Origin: Rhodobacterales bacterium HKCCE4037
GTDB taxonomy: Bacteria > Pseudomonadota > Alphaproteobacteria > Rhodobacterales > Rhodobacteraceae
Reading direction: 5' to 3'
DNA length: 64,000 nucleotides
NCBI GenBank assembly: GCA_015689645.1
Contig: WVSM01000002.1
Span: 1-64,000 of the forward strand
In this document: piece after piece, positions 51,382 through 60,525 of the stretch
Numbering within the stretch: position 1 is the stretch's first letter
Layout of the letters: every line of letters begins with the position of its first letter
The notes under the pieces: generated by a model
What the model was told of the DNA's origin: nothing
Database searches by the model: none
The model's input: the letters and a program-made list of their open reading frames with translations, nothing else
Made by a program: the position numbers and the translations under genes

Positions 51382-52935
51382 TTACAGGCTTTCGAGGTAG
51401 CGAATGAGGGCGGCGCGGTCTTCGGGCGGCATGGCGACGACGGCATCACGCTGCGCCTGTGCCTCGCCCCCGTGCCAGAGGATCGCTTCCAGCAGGTTAC
51501 GCGCTCGCCCGTCGTGAAGGAAGAACGTGTGGTCCGAGACCTGTTCGGTCAGCCCGATCCCCCAGAGCGGCGCGGTGCGCCATTCCGCGCCGGTGGCGCG
51601 GCCCTCGGGACGGTTGTCGGCCAGCCCCTCGCCCATGTCATGCAGGAGCATGTCGGTGTAGGGCCAGATCAACTGGAAGCTCTGCGCCGGGTCGCCTTCA
51701 AGGCGGTGGGTCACGAAATTGGGGCGATGACAGCCGGTGCAATTGGTGGCGTAGAACACCTCGCGGCCGCGCAGGACCTGCGGGTCATCCACGTCGCGGC
51801 GGGCGGGCACGCCGAGGTTTCGGCTGTAGAAGGTCACGAGGTCGAGGCCGGTCTGGTCGATCTCGAACCCGTTCTGTTCAGCGTCGCCACCATGGAGCGC
51901 CTCGCGGCAGGTGATCTGCGCCTCGGTGCATTCGCCCCAGCCGTCCGGGTGGATCGGGCTGGAGATGCCGATGTCGCCCGCGAAGGCGGCGGCCGTCTGT
52001 TCGAGGATCGTGGGGTTGCCCGCCTTGTGGCCGAACCGACCCAGCATCGGGACGTCGAAAACGCTGGACCAGACGATGTTCGGGCGGCCCGAGATGCCGT
52101 CGTTATCGAGGTCGTCCGGATCGGCCCATGCGAGGATATCCTCCGCCGGGATCGCCTCCAGCAGGCCGAGACCGATCATCTGCGGCGCGACGCGGGGGCT
52201 GAGCATGGCGTCGGGATGGAGCGGGCCGTAGCCGAGGTTTTCGGCCGTATAGGTCGGCCGCCTGAGGGTGGCCGTTTCACCGCCGGACAGCGGCACCTCG
52301 ATCTCGTCATAGGTCACGCCGAGGCTATATTCGGCTTCGTGCCCCGGAAGGCTGAAATCCTGCAGCTGTTCGCCATAGGTCGGGTCAGGCAGAGAGGCGA
52401 TGTAATCGGCGATCTCGTGGGGGTTGAAGTCGTCCGGGCCGGGGATCGAGATGCGCAGGAACATCGATACCGCCGTGTCCTCGGGCCCGTTCGGCGGGTG
52501 GCCGCGCCCGTCCTTCAGGTGGCACCGCTGGCACGACCGCGCGTTGTAGAGCGGGCCGAGGCCGTCGGACGCGATGGTCGACGCGGGGGGAGTGACCCAG
52601 AGCCGCCGGAAAAGGCCATTGCCGACGCGGAAATCGAGTTGCTCGTCGAAGCCGAGGTTGGCGGAGGGTTGTGAGAAGGCGTCGGCATTCAGGCGGGGGC
52701 GCACCGTGGCCGCGCCGCCGGAATTCTCTTCGAAGGCGAAGGGGGCCGAGAAGTCCGTAGGAAGCGCGGTGACGACTGCGATCCGCTCCCGTTCCTCCGC
52801 CGTGCGCGGGACGACCGCGAGGTGCAGATCCTCCAGCCCGGCCCAGGCCGGCGGCTCGGGTTGATCGGCGAGGATGATGGCCGGCAGGCAGAAGGCCAGC
52901 GACACGGGAAGGGCGAACAGAAGGCGCGAATTCAT
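51382..52935 (-). CDS. Di-haem oxidoreductase family protein (DUF1111)
   Basis: The 517-residue protein has a signal peptide (MNSRLLFALPVSLAFCLPAIILA) and two c-type haem sites: C135-QRCH139 and a second, CTGCH, near residue 390. The DUF1111/DHOR features include NARSCQRCHLKDGRGHPP and FFLHDGRARNLLEAILWHGG with AEWRTAPLWGIG. It would be a periplasmic redox enzyme; the substrate is not known. The linkage to imelysins suggests it oxidises or reduces iron during uptake. It sits between the two imelysin genes. Confidence 0.88.
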   Translation of the reverse strand: MNSRLLFALPVSLAFCLPAIILADQPEPPAWAGLEDLHLAVVPRTAEERERIAVVTALPTDFSAPFAFEENSGGAATVRPRLNADAFSQPSANLGFDEQLDFRVGNGLFRRLWVTPPASTIASDGLGPLYNARSCQRCHLKDGRGHPPNGPEDTAVSMFLRISIPGPDDFNPHEIADYIASLPDPTYGEQLQDFSLPGHEAEYSLGVTYDEIEVPLSGGETATLRRPTYTAENLGYGPLHPDAMLSPRVAPQMIGLGLLEAIPAEDILAWADPDDLDNDGISGRPNIVWSSVFDVPMLGRFGHKAGNPTILEQTAAAFAGDIGISSPIHPDGWGECTEAQITCREALHGGDAEQNGFEIDQTGLDLVTFYSRNLGVPARRDVDDPQVLRGREVFYATNCTGCHRPNFVTHRLEGDPAQSFQLIWPYTDMLLHDMGEGLADNRPEGRATGAEWRTAPLWGIGLTEQVSDHTFFLHDGRARNLLEAILWHGGEAQAQRDAVVAMPPEDRAALIRYLESL

Positions 52936-52986
52936 CGGCTATCTCGGGGTGAAGGGGCCGATGATCACCGGCCCCTTGCCGGGGAT

Positions 52987-54249
52987 TTACTGGAAAACGG
53001 CGGAAGGGTTGTCGAGGCTGTCGGAGCCTTCGAATTCGATCCCGTCGAGGCCGAGGGCGGTCACGACCCGCTCGATGGATTGCGTCTGTTCGATCAGGCC
53101 GTTCACGCCGCCCATGATGAGCGTCTCGCCCCCCGCGTTGCCGCGTTCCAGCATCTCGTCATAGGCGAAGCCGGCTTCGGCCGCGGTCTTGATCTCACCC
53201 AGGGCGAGCACGGCAGCGGCGAGGCGGCTGCGCATCTCGGTATCCAGATCGGCATCGACGGCGACCACGAGGTCCGACAGCGACGGGCCGGAGACCAGCG
53301 TGCCATCGACGCGCGAATAGCGGCCGAGGTAGACGTTGCGCACGCCCACGCCGTTGAAGAAGTGGTCGTTGTGGGTGTTGTCGGCGAAGCAGGAATGCTC
53401 CTCCTCCGGGTCATTGAGCATCAGGCCGAGGCGCATCCGTTCTCCGGCGGTCTCACCGTAGCTGAGGCTGCCCATGCCGGTCAGCATCGCGGACAGACCG
53501 GCCTGTTCGTCGGCCAGAAGCGTCTCGCGCGCTGCGCCGCCGTCGACCCATTGCGCGGCCATCCATTCGAGGTCGGAAACGAGAAGCTCGGTCGCCGCCG
53601 CGAGGTAATCGGCGCGACGGTCGCAATTGCCGCCGGTGCAGCCCTCACCCTGAACATAATCGGTGTAGGGGCGGTTGCCCGCGCCGTCGCCGTGGCCGTT
53701 CAGGTCCTGCCCCCAGAGCAGGAATTCGACGGCGTGGTAGCCGGTGGCCACGTTCGCTTCGACCCCGTCGGCTTCGTGCAGGGTTTCTTCCAGCAGGGTC
53801 GGCGTGATCTCCGTCGCGTCGATCTCGGTGCCGGAAAGCGTGAAGGTCGGGTTCGCGATGACGTTGAGCGCGGCCAATTCGTTTTCATCGGTCGGACCGC
53901 CGTAGGCGCCGTCGACATAGTCGATCAGGCCCTCGTCCAGCGGCCATGCGTTCACGCGGCCTTCCCAATCGTCGACGATGGCATTGCCGAAGCGGAACAC
54001 CTCGGTCTGCTGGTAGGGCACGCGGGCCTCAAGCCATGCTTCGCGCGCGGCCGAGAGGGTTTCGGGCGACGGGTCGGCGATCAGCGTGGCGACCGCGTCT
54101 TCCAGCGCCTGCGCCGTTGTCAGGCTGTCCTCGTATCCGGCGGCGGCGATATCGGCGTAGGTGTTGAGGACCTCGGCGGCCTCCTGCGCGGTTGCGGCCC
54201 CGGCCACGAAGCCGACCAATGCGGTTGTCGTCAGGATGGTTGTCTTCAT
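52987..54249 (-). CDS. Imelysin family protein (IrpA-like), first copy
   Basis: The 420-residue protein has a signal peptide (MKTTILTTTALVGFVAGAATA) and the imelysin/peptidase M75 fold. The GxHxxE motif is intact at G170-Y-H172-A-V-E175 (GYHAVEFLLWGQD). WEGRVNAWPLDEGLIDYVDG and HSCFADNTHNDHFFNGVG are typical of iron-regulated IrpA-type proteins. It is the first gene of the imelysin/DHOR/imelysin/DUF1513 operon. The family is linked to iron uptake; a peptidase activity is doubtful. No confident Fur, RirA or Irr box was found in the 289-bp gap to dnaE2. Confidence 0.9.
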   Translation of the reverse strand: MKTTILTTTALVGFVAGAATAQEAAEVLNTYADIAAAGYEDSLTTAQALEDAVATLIADPSPETLSAAREAWLEARVPYQQTEVFRFGNAIVDDWEGRVNAWPLDEGLIDYVDGAYGGPTDENELAALNVIANPTFTLSGTEIDATEITPTLLEETLHEADGVEANVATGYHAVEFLLWGQDLNGHGDGAGNRPYTDYVQGEGCTGGNCDRRADYLAAATELLVSDLEWMAAQWVDGGAARETLLADEQAGLSAMLTGMGSLSYGETAGERMRLGLMLNDPEEEHSCFADNTHNDHFFNGVGVRNVYLGRYSRVDGTLVSGPSLSDLVVAVDADLDTEMRSRLAAAVLALGEIKTAAEAGFAYDEMLERGNAGGETLIMGGVNGLIEQTQSIERVVTALGLDGIEFEGSDSLDNPSAVFQ

Positions 54250-54511
54250 CGTTCAATGTCCCTTGTTTTGCGCGGTTCGGGTCATCGACTGGCTAGGGCA
54301 TTGGCTGGGTCGACTGCGTCTGTGGTCGCGATGCGGAATCGTGGGCGAGCCTTCCTCAACCGTGCGGTTCCGTGCCGGACGATGTTGGATTCGTCCGTCG
54401 CCTTCCTTACCTGACTTATTTCATCGGGATTTGCAAAGCCTGTCTTTCGGGGTGACATCGCGTCGCGGAGAACGCGTTGTGGCACGCCTGCGGATCGCGG
54501 ACTCCAAATGA

Positions 54512-54526
54512 GAACAAAACGTGAAT
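54512..54526. promoter_or_regulatory. LexA (SOS) box upstream of dnaE2
   Basis: GAAC-AAAACGT-GAAT fits the alphaproteobacterial LexA site with one mismatch. It matches the imuB site (GAACAAAATGTGAAC) at 13 of 15 positions. It lies 12 bp upstream of the dnaE2 ATG, so a GTG at 54521 inside it cannot be the start. Confidence 0.75.
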
Positions 54527-54538
54527 ATACTTTCCGCC

Positions 54539-57500
54539 ATGAGATTCGCGGAACTCTCCATCACGTCCAATTTCACCTTCCTGACGGGGGGCTCTCACCC
54601 CGAGGAATACGCCCGGCGGGCGGCGGTTCTGGGGGTGGAGGCGATTGCGATTGCCGATGAGAACTCGGTCGCGGGGGTGGTGCGGGCCTGGGCGGAATTG
54701 CGCAAGATCGCGGAGGAGATCGCCGATGCGGCGGAAGCTGCGAAAGACCCGATTGGGCCGCCCAGACCCGAACATATCCCGCCGAGCCCGCGCGCGCCGA
54801 TCGACCACGTGCCCCGGCTTCTGCCCGCCAGCCGGCTGGTCTTCGCGGAAGGGGTCGAGATCACCGCCCTGCCCCGCGACCGCACCGGGTGGGCGAGCCT
54901 GTGCCGGCTTCTTTCGGTCGGGCGGCTGCGGGCCGAGAAGGGCGATTGCGACCTGCGGATCGACGACCTGCTGGACCGCCACGAGGGGCTGGAGCTGCTG
55001 CTGCATGCGCCGCTGCGGATCACCAAGGGCTGGGTCAAACAGGCGGAGCGGGTCACGCGGCTGGCCCCGTTGCTGTGCCTGTCGCCGCGCTATGACGGGC
55101 AGGATGCGGGCCGGTTCGCCAGCCAGACGCGGCTGTCCGAAAGGCTTGGCCTGCACACCGTGGCCTCGGCCCGGCCCCTGATGCACCACGGCAGCCGCCG
55201 CCGCCTGACCGATATCCTGACCTGCGTGCGCCTTGGCCTGCGGGTCGAGGATCTTGGCACTGCCGCGCAGGCCAATGCCGAACAGCGCCTGCGCGGGCCG
55301 GAGGAGATGGCGCGCATCTTCGCCGGCTTCGAGGCGGCGGTGGCGCGCAGTGCCGACGTGGCGGAGCGGTGCCAGTTCGATATCCAGAGCCTGCGCTACG
55401 AATACCCCAGCGAGATCACCGAGAACGAGACTGCCAGCGAACGGCTGGCCCGTCTGGCACAGGCGGGGCTGGCGTGGCGCTATCCGCAGGGCATCCCGGA
55501 CTACGCGCAAAAGCAGATGGATCACGAGCTGCGCCTGATCGGGAAGCTCGGCTACGAGCCCTATTTCCTGACCGTGCATGACATCGTGAAATTCGCCCGC
55601 TCCCGCAATATCCTGTGCCAGGGGCGCGGATCGGCGGCCAATTCGATCACCTGTTTCGCGCTTGGCGTCACCTCCGTCAGCCCCGAGATCGGCACGATGG
55701 TCTTCGAGCGCTTCGTCAGCGAGGCGCGCAACGAGCCGCCCGATATCGACGTGGATTTCGAACATGAGCGGCGCGAGGAGGTGATCCAGCACATCTATGA
55801 GCGTTACGGGCGGCATCGCGCGGGCCTGTGCGCGACGGTGATCCATTATCGCGGCAAGCGCGCGGTGCGCGAGGTCGGCAAGGCCATGGGGCTGAGCGAG
55901 GACGTGCTGTCGGCGCTGTCGAGCCAGATCTGGGGATCGTGGTCGAAAACCGCGCCGGAATTCGAGCGGCTGACCGAGATCGGGCTCGACCCGACCTCAC
56001 CCCGGCTGGTCCAGACCATTCGCCTGATCGAGGAGATCATCGGCTTCCCGCGCCACCTGAGCCAGCATGTCGGCGGCTTCGTCATCACCGAGGGGCGGCT
56101 GGACGAATTGGTGCCGATCGAGAACGCGACGATGGAGGACCGCACGGTCATCTGCTGGGACAAGGATGATATCGACGCGCTGGGAATTCTGAAGGTCGAC
56201 GTGCTGGCGCTGGGGATGCTGACCTGTATCCGCAAGGCCTTCGACCTGATGAAGATTCATCACCAGATCGACTACACGCTGGCGACCCTGCCGCCCGAGG
56301 ACCCGGCGACTTACGATATGCTCTGCGCCGCCGACAGCCTTGGCGTGTTCCAGGTGGAAAGCCGGGCGCAGATGAACTTCCTGCCCCGGATGCGGCCGAG
56401 ATGTTTCTACGACCTCGTGATCCAGGTCGCGATCATCCGCCCCGGCCCGATCCAGGGCGACATGGTGCATCCGTTCATCCGGCGCCGGAACGGAGAGGAG
56501 GCGGTGGAATTTCCTTCCGACGAATTGGGCAAGGTTCTGGGCAAGACGCTTGGCGTGCCCTTGTTCCAGGAACAGGCGATGCAGATCGCGATCACCGGTG
56601 CCGGCTTCACCCCAGACGAGGCGGACCGGCTGCGACGCTCGCTGGCGACGTTCAAGAAGCACGGGTCGGTCAGCGAATTCCGCACGCGGTTCCTGAAGGG
56701 CATGGGCGAGCGCGGCTATGACCGCGATTTTGCGGAACGGTGCTTTTCCCAGATCGAGGGGTTCGGGTCCTACGGGTTCCCCGAAAGCCACGCGGCCAGT
56801 TTCGCGCTGCTGGTCTACGCGTCCTCCTGGCTGAAATGCCATCACCCCGGGGTCTTCGCCTGCGCCCTGCTGAACGCGCAGCCGATGGGGTTCTACGCGC
56901 CGGCTCAGATCGTGCGGGATGCGCGGGAACACGGGGTGGAAGTGCGCCCGGTCTGCGTGAACCAGTCCCACTGGGACAACACGCTGGAACGTACGGAAAG
57001 CGGCGCGCTGGCGCTGCGGCTGGGGTTCCGGCAGATCAAGTCGATGCGCGAGGAGGAGGCGGATTGGGTGGTTGCCGCACGCGGCAACGGCTACCGCGCG
57101 GTGGAGGATGTCTGGCGCCGCGCCGGGGTGGACGCGAAGATGCTGACCGTGCTGGCCGAAGCCGATGCCTTTGCCGCGCTTGGGCTGTCGCGGCGCGATG
57201 CGCTCTGGGCCGCCCGCGCGCTGACACCGAAGAAGGAACTGCCGCTGTTCGCGGGCGATCTGGACGGCGAGGGGATCGTGGAGCCTTCGGTTCTGCTGCC
57301 GCAGATGAGCGAAGGCGAAGAGGTGGTGGAGGATTACGTCGCCATGCGGCTGACCCTGCGCACCCACCCGGTGCAGCTGATCCGCGACCGGCTGAGCCCG
57401 CGGATCGACCCGAGGCTGCTGGTCAGACCCGCAACCGGCAAGGCCCCGGTCCGGCAGGATTTCCCAAAACCGCAAAGCGCCCTGCCGCCGGTGCCAATGG

Positions 57501-57562
57501 AAGCGGTGGGCGGGAAGTTTCCGATGGGGCGCGTGGAAAGCTGGGGGAGCCGGAAGGGGTGA
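54539..57562 (+). CDS. dnaE2: Error-prone DNA polymerase DnaE2, C-terminally shortened
   Basis: The 1007-residue protein is a C-family polymerase of the DnaE2 type, used with ImuB for SOS translesion synthesis. The PHP domain begins RFAELSITSNFTFLTGGSHPEEY. The catalytic aspartates are D402 and D404 in EPPDIDVDFEHERR, and the third is in ILKVDVLALGML. HHH motifs and the finger domain follow. The usual C-terminal OB-fold (about 90 residues with VRQRPGSAKGV and EDETG blocks) is absent: after THPVQLIRDRLSPRIDPRLL the protein ends in a proline-rich tail (QDFPKPQSALPPVPMEAVGG). Other frames downstream do not encode the missing domain. The ATG at 54539 is used since the LexA box overlaps the alternative GTG. 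Confidence 0.93.
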   Translation: MRFAELSITSNFTFLTGGSHPEEYARRAAVLGVEAIAIADENSVAGVVRAWAELRKIAEEIADAAEAAKDPIGPPRPEHIPPSPRAPIDHVPRLLPASRLVFAEGVEITALPRDRTGWASLCRLLSVGRLRAEKGDCDLRIDDLLDRHEGLELLLHAPLRITKGWVKQAERVTRLAPLLCLSPRYDGQDAGRFASQTRLSERLGLHTVASARPLMHHGSRRRLTDILTCVRLGLRVEDLGTAAQANAEQRLRGPEEMARIFAGFEAAVARSADVAERCQFDIQSLRYEYPSEITENETASERLARLAQAGLAWRYPQGIPDYAQKQMDHELRLIGKLGYEPYFLTVHDIVKFARSRNILCQGRGSAANSITCFALGVTSVSPEIGTMVFERFVSEARNEPPDIDVDFEHERREEVIQHIYERYGRHRAGLCATVIHYRGKRAVREVGKAMGLSEDVLSALSSQIWGSWSKTAPEFERLTEIGLDPTSPRLVQTIRLIEEIIGFPRHLSQHVGGFVITEGRLDELVPIENATMEDRTVICWDKDDIDALGILKVDVLALGMLTCIRKAFDLMKIHHQIDYTLATLPPEDPATYDMLCAADSLGVFQVESRAQMNFLPRMRPRCFYDLVIQVAIIRPGPIQGDMVHPFIRRRNGEEAVEFPSDELGKVLGKTLGVPLFQEQAMQIAITGAGFTPDEADRLRRSLATFKKHGSVSEFRTRFLKGMGERGYDRDFAERCFSQIEGFGSYGFPESHAASFALLVYASSWLKCHHPGVFACALLNAQPMGFYAPAQIVRDAREHGVEVRPVCVNQSHWDNTLERTESGALALRLGFRQIKSMREEEADWVVAARGNGYRAVEDVWRRAGVDAKMLTVLAEADAFAALGLSRRDALWAARALTPKKELPLFAGDLDGEGIVEPSVLLPQMSEGEEVVEDYVAMRLTLRTHPVQLIRDRLSPRIDPRLLVRPATGKAPVRQDFPKPQSALPPVPMEAVGGKFPMGRVESWGSRKG

Positions 57563-57585
57563 GGGGTGGGGGCCTTCGGAAACGC

Positions 57586-58227
57586 CTACTCCGAACACGC
57601 CACGCCAAACGCGCTAAAGGAAATGATCTGGATGTCTCCCGCTAGAGCTTGGATACCAGTGACCAAAGCAGCCCTCCCTTCCTGGACGAGCAGCACTTGG
57701 CCCCGCTCAGAGAGCGGCCGCCCTAAGTTCATTCGCAAGCCGAGACGATCATCTCTCAAATCAAGTTCATAAGCCTCAATCGGAAGAGAGGGGTTCAACA
57801 AAAACACTTCACCTGAATCTTCCGCGCAAATATTCAGACTCGGACCCGCAATGAGTGCAGATGCACCAGTGAAAACATCCGATACCTCGCCGTCAAACTC
57901 GCCAAGCTCCACCGACACCAACTCGGACACATAAACCACTGCTATATCGTCGTAAGACAGAACGGAGGTGAGGCGAATAGTGGCATTATTCCAGACCGCA
58001 TACTCCTCCAACGAAAATTGGCCGTCGCCGCCGCATGTCTGCCTAGGGCCGCCGGGCGCGAGAAACAGCAAGCAACTAATTCCGGAAATAGGCTCACCAT
58101 CGGTCTCGGCATCCAAGACTTGTGCCGAACAAGATAAACAAGACACTCCAAAATGCAGCATTGCAGCCAAGAAAGCAGATTGAATGCCGCGGCTGGAGAA
58201 GAACTTCAGAGGATTCCAGACCCTCAA
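57586..58227 (-). CDS. Hypothetical secreted protein, low GC
   Basis: The family is not recognised. The 213-residue protein has a plausible signal peptide (IQSAFLAAMLHFGVSCLSCSA, cleavage before QVLDAE). The mature part is acidic and strand-rich, with cysteines in ISCLLFLAPGGPRQTCGG and LNICAEDSGEVFLLNP. Its DNA is visibly richer in A and T than the neighbours. A TTG start at 58227 overlaps the stop of the pip gene upstream; an ATG at 58161 would cut the signal peptide short. The base composition, lack of similarity and position beside the shortened dnaE2 end suggest recent insertion. Confidence 0.55.
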   Translation of the reverse strand: MRVWNPLKFFSSRGIQSAFLAAMLHFGVSCLSCSAQVLDAETDGEPISGISCLLFLAPGGPRQTCGGDGQFSLEEYAVWNNATIRLTSVLSYDDIAVVYVSELVSVELGEFDGEVSDVFTGASALIAGPSLNICAEDSGEVFLLNPSLPIEAYELDLRDDRLGLRMNLGRPLSERGQVLLVQEGRAALVTGIQALAGDIQIISFSAFGVACSE

Positions 58228-59213
58228 AGCCCGTATTTCTCTCGCTTCTCGCCGACCAGTTTCATCACGCGGACAAGCTCTTGGCTGATGCCGGGCTCGC
58301 TGAGCGCGTGGCCGGCGCCGGGGATCATGTGCAGGCGGCCCGACGGCCAGGCGCGGTCGAGGGCGTGGGCGGAGGCCGGCGGGCAGATCATGTCGTAGCG
58401 GCCCTGAACGATCACGCCGGGAATTCGGGCGATGCGATGCGCGTCACGCAAAAGCTGGCCGTCCTCCTCCATGAAGCCCTTGTTGACGAAGTAGTGGTTT
58501 TCCAGCCGGGCAAAGGCACGGGCGTAATCGGCGGGACTTTCGCCGCCGTGGCCATCGCTGTCCATGCTGGCCAGCGAATTCTCCCACGCGGCCCAGGCGC
58601 GGGCGAAGCGGGTCTCGACCATCAGGTCACCCGAGAACAGGCGGCGGTTGTAGGCGGCGATCAGGTCGTGACGCTCCTCCTCCGGGACCAGGCCCACGAA
58701 GCGCGACCATTGGTCGGGCCAGAATTGCCCGGCGCCGCCGCCATAGAACCAGTCCAGCTCGCGCTGCATCGAAAGAAACACGCCGCGCAAGGCGAGGAAG
58801 GCGACCGGGGCGGGGTGGGTCTGGGCATAGACAAGCGCCAGCGTCGCCCCCCACGAGCCGCCGAAAACGGCCCAACGGTCGATCCCGAGCGTCTCGCGAA
58901 TGCGCTCGATATCCGCGACGAGGTGCCAGGTCGTATTGTCATTCGTCGACGCATGCGGCCGCGAGCGCCCGCACCCGCGCTGGTCGAACAGGATGATGCG
59001 CCAGACCGCCGGGTCGAAATAGCGCCGCATCGCCGGGCTGCATCCGCCGCCGGGCCCGCCGTGGAGCACCACGACCGGCGCACCGCGCGGGTTGCCGCAT
59101 TGCTCGACATAGACCTGGTGACCGTCCCCCACATCCAGCATGCGCTGATCGAACGGGTCGATCGGCGGGAACAAATGCGCACATGCGCGCTTTTGGCCGG
59201 AGAACTTGTCCAT
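58224..59213 (-). CDS. pip: Proline iminopeptidase
   Basis: The 329-residue protein is an alpha/beta hydrolase of the S33 family that removes N-terminal proline. The nucleophile elbow is AVFGGSWGATLALVYAQ (Ser), the oxyanion block is VVVLHGGPGGGCSPAM, and the Asp and His are in VQGRYDMICPPAS and IPGAGHALSEPG. The start MDKFSGQKRACAHLFPP at 59213 is used because AGGA lies 5 bases upstream; an ATG two codons earlier is possible. It is divergent from ubiG. Confidence 0.93.
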   Translation of the reverse strand: MDKFSGQKRACAHLFPPIDPFDQRMLDVGDGHQVYVEQCGNPRGAPVVVLHGGPGGGCSPAMRRYFDPAVWRIILFDQRGCGRSRPHASTNDNTTWHLVADIERIRETLGIDRWAVFGGSWGATLALVYAQTHPAPVAFLALRGVFLSMQRELDWFYGGGAGQFWPDQWSRFVGLVPEEERHDLIAAYNRRLFSGDLMVETRFARAWAAWENSLASMDSDGHGGESPADYARAFARLENHYFVNKGFMEEDGQLLRDAHRIARIPGVIVQGRYDMICPPASAHALDRAWPSGRLHMIPGAGHALSEPGISQELVRVMKLVGEKREKYGL

Positions 59214-59265
59214 ACCCATCCTATATAGAGCGTGACTGAAGAAAGCCTGACTAAAGTTGCGCGAG

Positions 59266-60018
59266 ATGTCCATGAACACAGCACCTCAGACAACCGTCGA
59301 TGACGGAGAAATCGCAAAATTCGAGGCGATGGCCGCCGAATGGTGGGACACCGAGGGCAAGTTCAAGCCGCTTCACATGCTCAATCCGACGCGGCTGGAT
59401 TACATCACCAGCCAGATCGCCGCGGAATTCGGGCGCGACCTGAAGGCGGACGCGCCCTTCGCAGGGCTGCGCATCCTCGACATCGGATGCGGCGGCGGTT
59501 TGCTGGCCGAGCCGATGGCGCGGCTCGGGGCCGACGTGGTGGGCGCGGATGCCGCCGAGCGCAATATCCCGGTGGCGCAGATCCATGCAGAGCAATCCGG
59601 CCTGGAGATCGACTATCGCCACACCACGGCGGAGGCGATGGCCGCCGCGGGTGAGCAGTTCGACGTCGTCCTCAACATGGAAGTGGTCGAACATGTCGCC
59701 GATCCGCTGGCCTACCTGACGGCCTGTCAGCAGCTTCTGAAACCCGGCGGGCTGATGATCTGCTCGACCCTGAACCGCAATCCAAAGAGCTACCTGATGG
59801 CGATCATCGGGGCCGAGCACGTCATGCGCTGGCTGCCGAAGGGGACTCATGAATGGTCGAAATTCATCACGCCCGACGAGCTTTACGACCTGATCCGCAA
59901 CGCGGGCCTGGACCCGGTCGACCGCAAGGGCTTCGTCTTCAACCCGATCCTCTGGACCTGGGGGCTGAGCGACCGGGATCTGAGCGTGAACTACGTGACC
60001 TCGTCGGTGAAGCGGTAG
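59266..60018 (+). CDS. ubiG: Ubiquinone biosynthesis O-methyltransferase
   Basis: The 250-residue protein is the UbiG SAM-dependent methyltransferase. It performs both O-methylations in ubiquinone synthesis. Family blocks are [19 protein letters not shown] at the start, motif [20 protein letters not shown], and [20 protein letters not shown] near the end. Start ATG 59266 or 59272; both precede the conserved region. The product feeds the bc1 complex encoded at 34.7-37.5 kb. Confidence 0.94.
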   Translation: MSMNTAPQTTVDDGEIAKFEAMAAEWWDTEGKFKPLHMLNPTRLDYITSQIAAEFGRDLKADAPFAGLRILDIGCGGGLLAEPMARLGADVVGADAAERNIPVAQIHAEQSGLEIDYRHTTAEAMAAAGEQFDVVLNMEVVEHVADPLAYLTACQQLLKPGGLMICSTLNRNPKSYLMAIIGAEHVMRWLPKGTHEWSKFITPDELYDLIRNAGLDPVDRKGFVFNPILWTWGLSDRDLSVNYVTSSVKR

Positions 60019-60025
60019 GAGAGCG

Positions 60026-60469
60026 TCAGCCCTCGCCTTCCAGCTTGATGCGCAATTCACGCAGGAGCGGGAGCGTGGCGCGGACCTTGTCGGCGCCGAT
60101 CTCAGCCACCGCTTCCGAGAGGATCGGCGCAATGGCGGAAATTGCGGCTTCCCGGGCGCGGCGGCCGGCGGGGCTGATCGAGATCATCTTGCGCCGCGCG
60201 TCGTCCCAGTCGGGGCGGACGTGAATGTGGCCCGCCCATTCGAGGCGGTTGAGCGTATTGGTCATCGCGCCGCGCGTCAGGTGGAACGTGCGCGCGAGTT
60301 GCGCCGGGGATTTTTCTTCGTTGCTGCGGGCAAGGTGGTTGAGCACCGAAAACTGGCTTAACTCCATCCCCTTGGGAAGCGCCTTGGACAGCCGGGCGCG
60401 GGCCAGCTGGTCGACCATGAAGACTTCGCTGAACAGCGCAACGGAGAGGGGATCATCGGCTTGCGACAT
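60026..60469 (-). CDS. MarR family transcriptional regulator
   Basis: The 147-residue protein has the MarR winged helix: MELSQFSVLNHLARSNEEKSP, then LARTFHLTRGAMTNTLNRLE and HVRPDWDDARRKMISIS (the wing). Ligand and targets are unknown; no gene is divergent from it that would be an obvious target. The start MSQADDPLS at 60469 is preferred to an upstream start that adds 12 basic residues. It is convergent with ubiG. Confidence 0.88.
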   Translation of the reverse strand: MSQADDPLSVALFSEVFMVDQLARARLSKALPKGMELSQFSVLNHLARSNEEKSPAQLARTFHLTRGAMTNTLNRLEWAGHIHVRPDWDDARRKMISISPAGRRAREAAISAIAPILSEAVAEIGADKVRATLPLLRELRIKLEGEG

Positions 60470-60525
60470 GACGCGGATAAAACGCCGCGTTGCGGCATGA
60501 CGCAAGCCTTAACAGCGTTTCCGGG

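Noticed and set aside
54250-54511. Possible iron-responsive operator in front of the imelysin operon
   Set aside because: TGACTTATTTCA at about 54411 has the half-sites too close for a RirA-type TGA-N9-TCA box, and no Irr or Fur consensus was seen.
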